A stretch of DNA of 64,000 bases from Acidobacteriota bacterium (GTDB lineage Bacteria; Acidobacteriota; Thermoanaerobaculia; Multivoradales; Multivoraceae): assembly GCA_029263415.1 (NCBI GenBank), contig JAJCXN010000023.1:124001-188000 (forward strand), in the 5' to 3' direction. The notes under the pieces are model-generated. The model did not search any database, was not told the DNA's origin, and saw nothing but the letters and a program-made list of their open reading frames with translations. Numbering within the stretch: position 1 is the first letter of the stretch; each line of letters opens with the position of its first letter. Position numbers and translations under genes: made by a program. Of this stretch, positions 25,175-34,500 are shown piece after piece.

Positions 25175-26584
25175 TCACTGGTCAGCGAGCGCTGCTTTCA
25201 TGATGCTGAACAGATCAGATTGGTTGATCAGGCCCTTGACCGCAGCGGCCCCTGGCCCCTGAGCAAAGACGGGTATCGCCGTCCCGGTATGCTCTTCTAG
25301 GTACTTGGCATTGGTGCCATAGGAAATCGCCATAACCCCACCTGCTGCGGGCTCTAACAGCGCCACGCGTCCTGGCGGGTACATCGGTATCGGGTTGTCG
25401 GGCGCAAACGCGACAAACAGGCTGGGATAGGGGATCAACTGGGGCGCGTGACCATGATCGGAAGTAACAATGATCAACGTGTCCTTCTCAGACTGAGCGA
25501 ACTTCATCGCCACCTTGACCGAATCGCTCAGCGCCAGTGTCTCGCCGATCTGTCCGCAAGGGTTCATGGCGTGCGCCTGCTTGTCGATCGAAGCGCTCTC
25601 TACCATCAAGAAGAAACCCTCGCTGCGATCACCATCATGAGCGAGTGTTGCAATCGCCTTCTTGGTCATCTCGACCAGAGTCGGGCGCTTGCCAAACAGC
25701 GGGTTGGGCTGACAGGTGATCGGTTCCGGGTAGATCGGACCTTCCTCAGAGAGCTTCACTTCTTCGGCAAAACGACCGCGCTCGCCCGCCCATTCGGTGG
25801 GCAGCGTGCTGTTGCCAAAAAGCCCAAGCAAGCGCTGCCTGCCATTGGGAGTAAACGCAGCTAGTTCCTTGGCGCTCTTGACCAACTGGTAGCCACCCTT
25901 GGTCATCTGCTCGAGCACGATCTCGCCGTCTTCGCCGCGCTGCGACAAGTACCGCGTGCCGCCACCAAGCAAGACATCAACTTGCGCCCGCGCGATCTGC
26001 TCAGCGATCGAGCCGCTGCCACCCTCGGCTCTGGTGTCCTTAGGACAACCGGGAAGGCCAGCAGATGTGCCGTCCATGTCTCTAGGCCCTTGGCAGAAAC
26101 GCACGCTGGTATGAGCCATGAACACCGCCGGAGTGGCGTCGGTGATCGAGGCTGTGCTCACCACGCCAGTGCGGCGCCCAGCGGCTTGAGCGATCTCCAG
26201 GATGGTCGGCACATCGCGATCTGTCTTAGCGGTGGTTCCAATGCGACCGCGGCTGGTAACGATCCCCGAAGCGATCGCTGAACCGGTGCTTGCCGAATCC
26301 GGCACATAGACGGGAGTTGTGCCATCGTCGTCGCTCACCGTCCGGACTCTCGCTGAGGCCTGATGGTCGAACTGGTCAAACGACAGGGAACCGTCTTGAC
26401 CGTAAAGGTAGGCGCGCGCGATCGTCAGCTGGTGCGCGTCGACTCCATCGCCAATGAAGAGAATGATGTTCTTGGCCCTATTCCCCTGCTCTTCTAAGGC
26501 AAGCGCCGGGGTGGCATTTGCAAGGCCCAACAGTAGGAATAGGGGCAGGCTCCAGCAACCGCCCATTTTCAAGTGACTCTTCAT
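25175..26584 (-). CDS. Alkaline phosphatase (PhoA family), exported
   Basis: This 469-residue phosphomonoesterase has a signal peptide (KMGGCWSLPLFLLLGLANA ... ALA). The PhoA metal and nucleophile motifs are visible: IILFIGDGVDAHQ (first metal-binding Asp), the nucleophile in VPDSASTGSAIASG, then ESASIDKQAHAMNPC and IIVTSDHGHAPQ with further ligands. A GGAG box about 8 bases before the ATG at 26584 supports the start. It releases phosphate in the periplasm; no Pho box was identified. It begins 199 bases from the divergent rsmE gene. Confidence 0.88.
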   Translation of the reverse strand: MKSHLKMGGCWSLPLFLLLGLANATPALALEEQGNRAKNIILFIGDGVDAHQLTIARAYLYGQDGSLSFDQFDHQASARVRTVSDDDGTTPVYVPDSASTGSAIASGIVTSRGRIGTTAKTDRDVPTILEIAQAAGRRTGVVSTASITDATPAVFMAHTSVRFCQGPRDMDGTSAGLPGCPKDTRAEGGSGSIAEQIARAQVDVLLGGGTRYLSQRGEDGEIVLEQMTKGGYQLVKSAKELAAFTPNGRQRLLGLFGNSTLPTEWAGERGRFAEEVKLSEEGPIYPEPITCQPNPLFGKRPTLVEMTKKAIATLAHDGDRSEGFFLMVESASIDKQAHAMNPCGQIGETLALSDSVKVAMKFAQSEKDTLIIVTSDHGHAPQLIPYPSLFVAFAPDNPIPMYPPGRVALLEPAAGGVMAISYGTNAKYLEEHTGTAIPVFAQGPGAAAVKGLINQSDLFSIMKAALADQ

Positions 26585-26783
26585 CCAACAAGCTCCGAAG
26601 TTCGGTGTAGGTTCTGAACGCGTCGATGTTCCGAAGTGCTTGCCCAGTAGCGACCATCAAAGGCGGCCGCCCTTCGCTCCTCAAGGATCCACCATCAACC
26701 GGCGGATCTCCTCAAAGCCCATCAACCACATTTTCTGCAGACGGTGAACCCTACCCGACTGGGCACGACCCTCGCTTTTCACA

Positions 26784-27563
26784 ATGAACCTCCTACTCCT
26801 CAAAGCCGCCGACCTCACCTCACCTGGGCCGCTGGACGCGGTGCCCCCAGACCCGGTACCACCAGACGGCACGGCCCCGCTGTTGGCGACAGCAACCGTC
26901 GATGGAGATCGCCTGCTGCATCTGCGCAAAGTGCTCAAGGTCGAAGTCGGCCAAGAGGTGCGGGTCGGTCTACTGAACGGCTCCATCGGTAGCGCGACCG
27001 TCACCGCCATCGATCGTTCGGTCGCGAAGCTTGATGTAGTGCTCGATCAAGCGCCTCCGCCAGCCTTGGAGGTCGAACTGCTGCTAGCCCTACCGCGCCC
27101 TAAGTTCCTGGGTCGCATCCTGCAGCACGCAACCACCATTGGCGTCAAAGAGATCACTCTCTTCCACTCGGCTCGTGTTGAGAAGAGCTACTGGTCCAGC
27201 GCACTGATGCAAGGCACCGCGCTCAATCGCCATCTCGAGCTGGGTCTTGAGCAAGGCCGTGACACGGCGCTGCCCAAGATCACCCTGCAGCGCAGCTTCG
27301 CTGACCTCTTAGAAAGCCTCGAAGACTCAGCAGCAGTCAGCCGGCATCTGCTGGTAGCAGACGGCGACGCGCCAACGAACTTCCCTCGACAGTCGGTTGG
27401 TCCAGCATCCCTCTTGATTGGCCCCGAGGGCGGCCTCATCGATCGCGAGCTAGAGCTGCTGGTCCAGATCGGCGCTCAATGTGGCAGTCTTGGACAACGG
27501 CCGCTGCGTGTTGAAACAGCAGTCGCGGCTTGCCTCAGCCGGTTGCTCCTGGACCGACACTAG
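26784..27563 (+). CDS. rsmE: 16S rRNA m3U1498 methyltransferase
   Basis: This 259-residue SPOUT-class (RsmE) methyltransferase methylates N3 of U1498 in the decoding centre. An N-terminal PUA-like part includes HLRKVLKVEVGQEVRVG. The knotted SAM domain includes LALPRPKFLGRILQHATTIG, SARVEKSYW and the SAM-loop LLIGPEGGLIDRELELL, then LGQRPLRVETAVAACL. A Pro-Asp-rich insert of about 15 residues near the N-terminus carries a small imperfect duplication (PPDPVPPD), in line with the other inserts in this window. Confidence 0.92.
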   Translation: MNLLLLKAADLTSPGPLDAVPPDPVPPDGTAPLLATATVDGDRLLHLRKVLKVEVGQEVRVGLLNGSIGSATVTAIDRSVAKLDVVLDQAPPPALEVELLLALPRPKFLGRILQHATTIGVKEITLFHSARVEKSYWSSALMQGTALNRHLELGLEQGRDTALPKITLQRSFADLLESLEDSAAVSRHLLVADGDAPTNFPRQSVGPASLLIGPEGGLIDRELELLVQIGAQCGSLGQRPLRVETAVAACLSRLLLDRH

Positions 27564-27623
27564 CTACGGCCCCCACTGGCCGATCAACGCCCCTGCCCAT
27601 CAACGCCTTTTGCGATCAACCCA

Positions 27624-27998
27624 GTGCTCACTCCCACCACAGATCCCACTCCTTCTCAACTCCGCGTCTTCGCGCTGACCAGTTTGGTGTTCGGCGCCAT
27701 CATCGCTGTCGTCGGTTCGCGGTGGCTGGCAGCTCCGTTGCTGCTCACCGGCATCGTCGGCACCCTTCTGCCGACCTGGGTACGAGGGATCTATCGTGCA
27801 GCGATGCTCATCACGCGGCCGATCGGCTTCGTTGTCTCGCAGATCATGCTCGCCATCCTCTACTTCCTGGTTGTCGTTCCGATCGCTGCCGCTCTGCGCC
27901 TGACGGGATACGATCCGCTGCAGCGCAAATCACCCGGCAAGTGGACTCCGCTCGATCAGGGCGCGCGATCCAAGCGGCGCTACTTAAGACAGTATTGA
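27624..27998 (+). CDS. SxtJ-family membrane protein
   Basis: This 124-residue protein has three or so transmembrane helices (FALTSLVFGAIIAVVG; LLLTGIVGTLLPTW; FVVSQIMLAILYFLVVV) and the closing YDPLQRKSPGKWTPLD typical of the SxtJ family. The start is GTG at 27624. Members sit beside a carbamoyltransferase and a DUF5989 protein, in saxitoxin clusters and far more widely in bacteria making modified glycans or lipids. Its biochemical role is unknown. Confidence 0.82.
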   Translation: MLTPTTDPTPSQLRVFALTSLVFGAIIAVVGSRWLAAPLLLTGIVGTLLPTWVRGIYRAAMLITRPIGFVVSQIMLAILYFLVVVPIAAALRLTGYDPLQRKSPGKWTPLDQGARSKRRYLRQY

Positions 27999-28006
27999 GG
28001 CTCCAG

Positions 28007-28213
28007 ATGCAAGATCGAGACAACAAAGATTCGGAACGACTCGAAGACATCGTGCAAGATGGTCAAGCAAGCTTGGTCTCGGAGTTCCTTCACTTCTTGA
28101 GCACTAGCAAGAAGTGGTGGCTCACTCCGATTCTGCTCGCCATCCTGTTGCTCGGCCTACTGATCGTGCTCGGCAGCAGCGGCGCCGCGCCCTTTATCTA
28201 CACTCTGTTTTAG
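28007..28213 (+). CDS. DUF5989-family small membrane protein
   Basis: An ATG at 28007, nine bases past the SxtJ stop, opens a 68-residue frame: an acidic cytoplasmic lead (EDIVQDGQASLVSEFLHF), KKWWLTPI, one strong transmembrane helix and the ending AAPFIYTLF. This is the DUF5989 pattern; the SxtJ and carbamoyltransferase neighbours confirm it. The function is unknown. The longer frame from 27530 that contains it crosses SxtJ out of frame and is not real. Confidence 0.85.
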   Translation: MQDRDNKDSERLEDIVQDGQASLVSEFLHFLSTSKKWWLTPILLAILLLGLLIVLGSSGAAPFIYTLF

Positions 28214-28220
28214 GCCCTGG

Positions 28221-28272
28221 TTCTAGCCCCAAGTTCTAGGCCCAAGTTCTAGGCCCAAGTTCTAGGCCGTAT
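28221..28272 (+). repeat. 13-bp tandem repeat between DUF5989 and carbamoyltransferase genes
   Basis: Four units of consensus ttctaggcccaag (28221, 28234, 28247, 28260); the middle two are perfect. It lies in the 184-base gap, beginning 8 bases past the DUF5989 stop. The rest of the gap shows no recognisable signal. Confidence 0.9.
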
Positions 28273-28397
28273 TCCAGGCTCTCAGTCTTCTAGACTCGCT
28301 GAGCGCGGGAACGGTCGACGTTAGCGCCGAGGGGTTCCGATCTTTGGTCTGAGCCAATGACAGCTTGGACTCGAGCAATGCTCAACCGCCAACTCCT

Positions 28398-30239
28398 ATG
28401 ACCGCAATCCTAGGCATTTCCGCCTACTACCACGACTCGGCAGCAGCTCTCTTGATCGACGGCGAAGTCGTCGGAGCGGCGCAAGAGGAGCGGTTCACAC
28501 GCAAGAAGCACGACGACGCGTTTCCCAAGCGGGCAACCGACTGGTGCCTTGGTCAGGCTGGGTTGTCTGCAGCCGACCTCGACTACGTCGCGTTCTACGA
28601 GAAGCCGATGGCCAAGTTTGAACGGCTACTCGAGACCTACCTCGCGACCGCTCCGCGCGGATTCTCTTCGTTCAGAAAAGCCATTCCGCTCTGGGCGCAA
28701 AACAAGCTGCATCTGCCGCGCGAAATGTGCTCGCACATTCCCGGCTACAAACGCCCGTTCCTCTTTCTCGAACACCACGAGTCGCACGCCGCAAGTGCGT
28801 TCTATCCCTCCCCATTTGAACGAGCGGCGGTGCTCACCATCGACGGCGTTGGCGAATGGGCAACGGCAAGCTGGGGAGTTGGTCATGGCCACCAGCTCGA
28901 GATCCGCGAACAACAGAAGTTTCCGCACTCGCTCGGCCTCTTGTACTCCGCGATCACCTACTTCTGCGGGTTTAGAGTGAATTCGGGCGAGTACAAATTG
29001 ATGGGACTCGCACCCTACGGTCGGCCAGTGTTCACCGACGCTCTGCGTGACGTCGTGACCATCAGCGACGATGGTGCGATCCATCTTGACCAGAGCTTCT
29101 TCGACTACTGCCACGGGCTACGCATGACCTCCCAGCGCTTCGACGAGCGCTTTGGTGGCCCTCCGAGAAAACCCGAGTCAGCCATCACCCAGCGCGAGAT
29201 GGATCTTGCCGCCTCCGTGCAATACCTCACCGAAGAGGTGATGCTCAAAATGGCGCAGGCGGTGTTCGAGCGTTCGGGCGAGAAGTCTCTGTGCCTCGCC
29301 GGAGGCGTCGCACTCAATTGTGTCGCCAACGGGAGGCTCAGGCGTGAAGGGCCGTTCGATGACATCTGGGTCCAACCGGCGGCAGGCGATGCTGGAGGCG
29401 CACTCGGTGCCGCCTACCGCGTTTGGCACGAACTGCTCAATGAGCCACGCACTGTGCAAGTTCCCGACGCAATGGCGGGCTCGCTGCTCGGCCCAGCATT
29501 CGATCAAGCCGAGATCGAATCTCAGTTAGAGCAGCTCGGCGCCAAGGTCACTGTGTGTACCACTGAGCAAGAGGCCGCCGACCGCGCTGCGCAGCGCTTG
29601 AGCGAGCAGGCCGTGGTCGGCTGGTTCCAAGGCCCCATGGAGTTCGGACCGCGTGCACTCGGTGGCCGCAGTATTCTGGCCGACCCGCGCAACTCCCAGA
29701 CGCAGTCGGTGGTGAACCTCAAGATCAAGTACCGCGAGTCATTCCGGCCGTTCGCTCCGTGCTGCTTGGCCGAGCGCGCAGCCGAGTTGTTCGAGGTCGC
29801 AAAAGGCGCTGCGAGCCCATACATGCTGGAAGTGGTCGGCGTGCGGGGTGCCGAGCCGGTCGAGCTGGATAGCGCTGCTCTGGTTGGGGATGAAGGATCG
29901 CTCGGCAGTGCGTTGGGCAAAGCCAGCAAGACACTTCCTGCGATCACCCACATCGATGGTTCAGCACGTCTGCAAACGGTCGACCAGCGGCATCCGGATC
30001 TGCGTCGGGTGCTGCAGGCCTTCGATGCCTTGACCGGCTGCCCAGTGCTCGTCAACACGTCGTTCAACGTTCGCGGCGAACCGATCGTGCACACGCCTGC
30101 GGATGCGTTCCGCTGCTTTCTGGCAACCGAAATGGACGTGCTGGTCGTCGGCCGCTGCTTCTTGGAGAAGAGCGAGCAGGAAGAATCACTCGCAGCCGCC
30201 GAGCGCGAACGCTACTTGGCCAGTTTCGAATTGGACTAG
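28398..30239 (+). CDS. NodU/CmcH-family carbamoyltransferase
   Basis: This 613-residue O-carbamoyltransferase uses carbamoyl phosphate and ATP to carbamoylate a hydroxyl. The ATG at 28398 gives the canonical start MTAILGISAYYHDSAAALL; the longer frame adds 11 unmatched residues. The N-terminal Kae1-like part has HHESHAASAFYPSPF (metal-binding histidines), TIDGVGEWATASWG and CLAGGVALNCVANGRL. The C-terminal YrdC-like part has QGPMEFGPRALGGRSILADPR and VLVNTSFNVRGEPIVHTP. With SxtJ and DUF5989 it forms the conserved triad. The acceptor is probably a sugar or lipid head group (inference). Confidence 0.92.
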   Translation: MTAILGISAYYHDSAAALLIDGEVVGAAQEERFTRKKHDDAFPKRATDWCLGQAGLSAADLDYVAFYEKPMAKFERLLETYLATAPRGFSSFRKAIPLWAQNKLHLPREMCSHIPGYKRPFLFLEHHESHAASAFYPSPFERAAVLTIDGVGEWATASWGVGHGHQLEIREQQKFPHSLGLLYSAITYFCGFRVNSGEYKLMGLAPYGRPVFTDALRDVVTISDDGAIHLDQSFFDYCHGLRMTSQRFDERFGGPPRKPESAITQREMDLAASVQYLTEEVMLKMAQAVFERSGEKSLCLAGGVALNCVANGRLRREGPFDDIWVQPAAGDAGGALGAAYRVWHELLNEPRTVQVPDAMAGSLLGPAFDQAEIESQLEQLGAKVTVCTTEQEAADRAAQRLSEQAVVGWFQGPMEFGPRALGGRSILADPRNSQTQSVVNLKIKYRESFRPFAPCCLAERAAELFEVAKGAASPYMLEVVGVRGAEPVELDSAALVGDEGSLGSALGKASKTLPAITHIDGSARLQTVDQRHPDLRRVLQAFDALTGCPVLVNTSFNVRGEPIVHTPADAFRCFLATEMDVLVVGRCFLEKSEQEESLAAAERERYLASFELD

Positions 30240-30288
30240 ACCTCGCTTCTCATCAGCACCGCCCGCGAGCCCGACGTAGAATCGACCC

Positions 30289-31386
30289 ATGGCAGGCAGT
30301 ACCTTCGGAACTAGCTTCCGCATCTCGACCGCAGGCGAAAGTCACGGACCCGGCAACGTCGTCATCATCGACGGCGTACCCCCGGGTCTTGAGCTGTGCG
30401 CAGACGATCTGCAAGGCGACCTCGACCGTAGGCGACCCGGGCAGTCTTCCCTCGTCACGCAGCGCAATGAGGGCGATCGACCGGAGATCCTGTCGGGAGT
30501 CTTTGAAGGTCAAACCACCGGCACCTCGATCGCGATCTTGATCCGCAGCGAGGATCAACGGTCGCGCGATTACTCAGAGATCAAAGACAAGTACCGACCC
30601 GGCCACGCAGACCACACCTTCGACGCCAAGTACGGCCGTCGCGATTATCGTGGCGGCGGACGATCCAGCGCACGCGAGACCAACGTCCGCGTGGCAGCCG
30701 GCGCGGTCGCTAAGAAGCTCCTGCGCGAACGCTGCGGCGTCGAAGTCTTGGGCTGGGTGTGCCAGGTCGGCAATCTGCTGTTTGATCCGCCGGAACTGGA
30801 GGCACGCTCGGCGGTGACCCTCGAGCAGGTCGAAGCCACCCCAGTTCGCTGCCCGGATCCTGCGACCGCCCGAGACATGATCACCCTGATCGAGCAGGTC
30901 CGGTCCGAACGCGACTCCATTGGCGGCGCTTGCCGCCTATTCGCAAAGGGCGTTCCAGCCGGTTGGGGCGAGCCCGTCTTCGACAAGCTCAAGGCCGACC
31001 TCGCCAAAGCCCTTTTCAGTCTACCCGCAGTACTCGGCGTGGAGTACGGGTCCGGGTTCGCCGCCGCCTCCCTCCGTGGCAGCGAGAACAACGACGCCCT
31101 GAGCTTCGAGAACGGCAAAGTAGTCACCACCACCAACCGCCACGGCGGCATGCTCGGCGGCATCTCCTCAGGCATGCCCATCGATCTCCGCTGCGTCATC
31201 AAACCAACCAGCAGCATCCCGCAGGATCAAGACACCGTCACCACCGCTGGCGAACCCACCACCATCGCCACCAAAGGTCGCCACGACCCCTGTCTCCTGC
31301 CGCGCTTCGTGCCGATGGGGGAAGCGATGGTCGCCTTGGTCCTCGCCGATCACTACCTGCGGCAACAGGCGGTCAAGCCCAGTTAA
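30289..31386 (+). CDS. aroC: Chorismate synthase
   Basis: AroC makes chorismate from EPSP with reduced FMN, the last common step of aromatic synthesis. All three signatures are visible in 365 residues: GESHGPGNVVIIDGVPPG near the start, RPGHADHTFDAKYG with DYRGGGRSSARET, and the C-terminal block with RHDPCLLPRFVPMGEAMVAL. The length is normal. It starts 49 bases after the carbamoyltransferase and ends 45 bases before a degenerate duplicate of the NACHT gene's 5' end. Confidence 0.96.
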   Translation: MAGSTFGTSFRISTAGESHGPGNVVIIDGVPPGLELCADDLQGDLDRRRPGQSSLVTQRNEGDRPEILSGVFEGQTTGTSIAILIRSEDQRSRDYSEIKDKYRPGHADHTFDAKYGRRDYRGGGRSSARETNVRVAAGAVAKKLLRERCGVEVLGWVCQVGNLLFDPPELEARSAVTLEQVEATPVRCPDPATARDMITLIEQVRSERDSIGGACRLFAKGVPAGWGEPVFDKLKADLAKALFSLPAVLGVEYGSGFAAASLRGSENNDALSFENGKVVTTTNRHGGMLGGISSGMPIDLRCVIKPTSSIPQDQDTVTTAGEPTTIATKGRHDPCLLPRFVPMGEAMVALVLADHYLRQQAVKPS

Positions 31387-31430
31387 CAACGGTGCGGCGG
31401 CCTGGCTCGGTTGCGGTTTGGGCAGTGGGG

Positions 31431-31516
31431 AGGTCGACGACACGAAACTCTGCAACGCTCTGGTTGAACTCTTGCCGCTGCTGTTGTCGCCTGCGCTCGT
31501 GCTACTCACCGAGTCC
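31431..31516 (-). repeat. 86-bp direct repeat, copy A (orphan 5' end of the NACHT gene)
   Basis: This segment matches 34817-34902 at 81 of 86 positions in the same orientation. Translated on the minus strand from a GTG it gives the first 28 or so residues of the NACHT protein (SAGDNSSGKSSTRALQSFVS), then runs into unrelated sequence. It begins about 56 bases beyond the stop of the intact gene and is therefore the stump of a second, lost copy. The rest of the 185-base gap after aroC shows nothing else. Confidence 0.9.
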
Positions 31517-31571
31517 GGCGATGCGGCGGAGTCGCGCACAGCGCGACTACCCAAAGTGCCAAGGTCTGTCC

Positions 31572-34500
31572 TCACGGAGACAACCACACCACACGAAAAC
31601 CAACATAGATGCCCCGATACTCTGGATCGCGGTTGAGCCGAGAGGCCGCGCGCAGGTAGCTCGAAGGGTAGGGCCCCGCGCCACCCCGCAACGCGCGGCT
31701 CGAGTCTTTGCTGCCCTCGGTGCAGGGGTCGAGCGGCGGCGAGCCAAACCACTTCGAATAGGCCCGCCCGTCCCAGGCATCGCAGCACCACTCCAACACG
31801 TTGCCCGCCAAGTCATAGAGGTCGGTGTTCGGCGTCACACCGCCCGGGTAGCAGCCCACCGCAGACGGCCCCAACGCATTGTCGAAGTTGGCGCGCTGGT
31901 GGTCCGGCTCCTGGGGTCCCCAGGGGTATCTCCGCCCGGAAGGGCCGCGCGCCGCGAACTCCCACTGCGCCTCGCTCGGCAACTGGCCGCCTACCCACGA
32001 ACTGTAGGCGGTAGCCTCATACCAGCTGACGCCGGTCACCGGCCGGTTCGGGGTCTTGCGCTGGGCCGCCCACGCCTGAGGCTGCCTTGGATTCGGACTG
32101 TCTTGATCCGCCGAATCGACGGTCCGCTCCAACCACAGCGCCCCAGCAGCGCCCCAGTGCGCTCGCATCTCTGGCTGTTCGAGCTGGTAACCGCCGACCT
32201 CGAGGAACTGCCCGTACTCGTGCACTGTCACCGGGAAGCGACCGATCGCGAACGGCGACAGGCGTACAGCGGTCGGGGTTTCTTCCGAGTGCGCCTCGGC
32301 ATCGTAGTGGGCCGCGTTCTCGTCCTCGCTCTGCGCTCCGATGGTGAACACGCCACCGTCGATCGACACACGGTTGGCTGCGGGATCAGCAAGGCGCGGG
32401 TCGCCCTCTGGCAACGCGCCGAGGGCTGCGCCCAGCGATCGTCGCGTGGCCTCGTCGAGCGACGGTGCACCCGGACGGAGGAACTGGCGCGCGACTTCTA
32501 GTGCGTCGTGGTATCCGGTGGCAGCCTCGGCCACGAAGCCATCGGGAGCGAGATCGCGCAGGATCTTGCCGGCAAATGCCACCGACCGCGCCTGTTCGGT
32601 GGCGTCATGAGTGACGGCGTGAGCGGCCACGTCAATCGCCCTGGAATCGGCCGCTCCGTTTGGCGCGCGGTGCTCCACCACCTGGCGCACGAACCGCTGC
32701 ACGGTGCTGCGACCAAAGTGGCGGAGGCGGCCGGCGAACAGCAGTATTGGTTCCTCCCAGCGGTCCTCATGGAGATGACCGGCGATCCGCTTCCAGCGCT
32801 CTTCCTCTGGCACGTCGCACAAGGCTCGGCCCGCAAGGTATTCCTGGAACGAGAGATGCCAAAACTCCACGGTTCCGGTGGTCCGCGACACCAGCAAGCC
32901 GCTGTGCAACTCCTCGTCGTCGAGAAAGGCGCTTGCGTCCGGCTCGCTCTTGGCGAGAGTTGCGGCCACCTGCGCCAGCGCGGGTTCACGATCCCATCGG
33001 CGCTGGAATCCGAGCCCGTCTTCGGCCATCGCCAGGGCCAGTTCCATCATCACCTGCAGTCGGTTGTCGAGGGTCTCGAGCGACAGCTCCAAACGCTGGG
33101 TCAAGAGGTATTGCACCGCCGCTTCGTACAAGTCGGCACGCAGCTCCGGCAGTTCCTTGTGCGCCCAGTGCACCACCGCCAGCATGGTTAGCATTAGAGG
33201 GCTTTCCATGAACTGACGCGCCGAAGGATGGCTGTGCAGCGCAAGTAGCAACCGTTCGCGATAGGCAAACTCGGTGCTGCGCCCAGCCTGCTCGCCGCCC
33301 TCCGATTCCTCGGAGCGACCGTCTCGCCTGAGTGCGGTGTAGAGCGCCGCGCACCACAGCTCCACGAACCGCTGCACCTGCTGGTCGTTGAACTTCGCCA
33401 GCTTGCGGCTGCCCGCCTGCTCGCTCACTAGCTGCGTGTTGCCCTCGAACGCCCGCGTGCGGCAGGTCACCAGTACGCGACTGTCGCCGGCGTGCAACAG
33501 CAGGTTCTCGAGAATCCGCGCCACTCGTTCTCGCGTCTGCTCGCCGGGCACCTCGTCAAGGCCGTCGATCAGCAAGAAGGCGCAGCCGTTCTCGACCTCG
33601 GTGCGCAAATAGCCCGCCGGAAGACCACAACTGCTGCCCACTTGGTGAGCAGAGAGGAAGGCCCAAAAGTGCTCCACCGAATCCTTGGGAAGGGTGGCAT
33701 CGATGGCATCCGGCGCGCCACAAGCCTCGGCAGCCTGCAGAAAGCTGCCGAACTCGGACATCGCTAGCAACACCGGCAGTGGAAGCTCCGGCGCCTGCGG
33801 TCGTTCGGTCTCTTGAAGGGTCTGTGGAAGGGTCTGTGGAAGGGTCGCTGCCCGATCCAAACCGATGCGTTCCAGCTCGCCTTCTTGGCCACAGTGGGCG
33901 CGCGCCAGGCATACCGCGACGTAGCGTAGATAGGTGGTCTTGCCGGAACCTGGGTCGCCAATCAGCACCAGCTTGCGGTGCTTGCGTAGGGCAGCGGGCA
34001 GGGTGTTGTCACGCTCGGGATCGCCGTCGCCGCTGAGTGCTCGCTGGCCGAGCTTGCGGCGCGCAGCGAGCGTCTCGTCTGAGCCGTCGCCGACACTCTC
34101 ACCACCTTCGAGCCGCAGCTCGGTGTACACCGCATCCAGCGGCAGCCGTTCCGCCCGTTTAGCGCCCATCCCGCGCAACGCCACCAGCGCGTTCTGATCG
34201 TACACGAGGTCGATGTACTTGCGACGTGCAACGGCAAGCGCGCCCGCGAGATGGCTGTCGTCACTAGGCTCTGCTGGTGGATCCTGGACCGCTTGCAGTC
34301 GCTCGAAGTGCTCCTTCACGACATTTGGAAGATCCCACGTCACCTTCTTTGCCAGATCATCTGGGGTGGTGAAGCTCGTGCGCAGTTGCCGTGACAGCTC
34401 TTTCTTGAACGCGGCGAGATCTTTGACCCGGCGAAAGACCTCCAGTGCCGCCTTCTGCGTTGTGGCCGACTTCAGCCCTTGCTCTTCGGTGGGCCCGCTC

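Noticed and set aside
26478-26784. Minus-strand frames upstream of alkaline phosphatase with peptide-like stretches
   Set aside because: Two short frames each broken by stops; no start with a ribosome site and no family recognised. This gap more likely holds the divergent promoters.
31572-31720. Possible diversity-generating retroelement variable region at the NACHT gene's 3' end
   Set aside because: The C-terminal FGE/C-lectin fold is a usual target, but I found no reverse transcriptase, no template repeat and no adenine-specific variation in the window.
30930-32501. 523-codon plus-strand frame crossing the end of aroC and the NACHT gene
   Set aside because: Out of frame with aroC, antisense to the NACHT gene, Arg/His-rich and without any domain.
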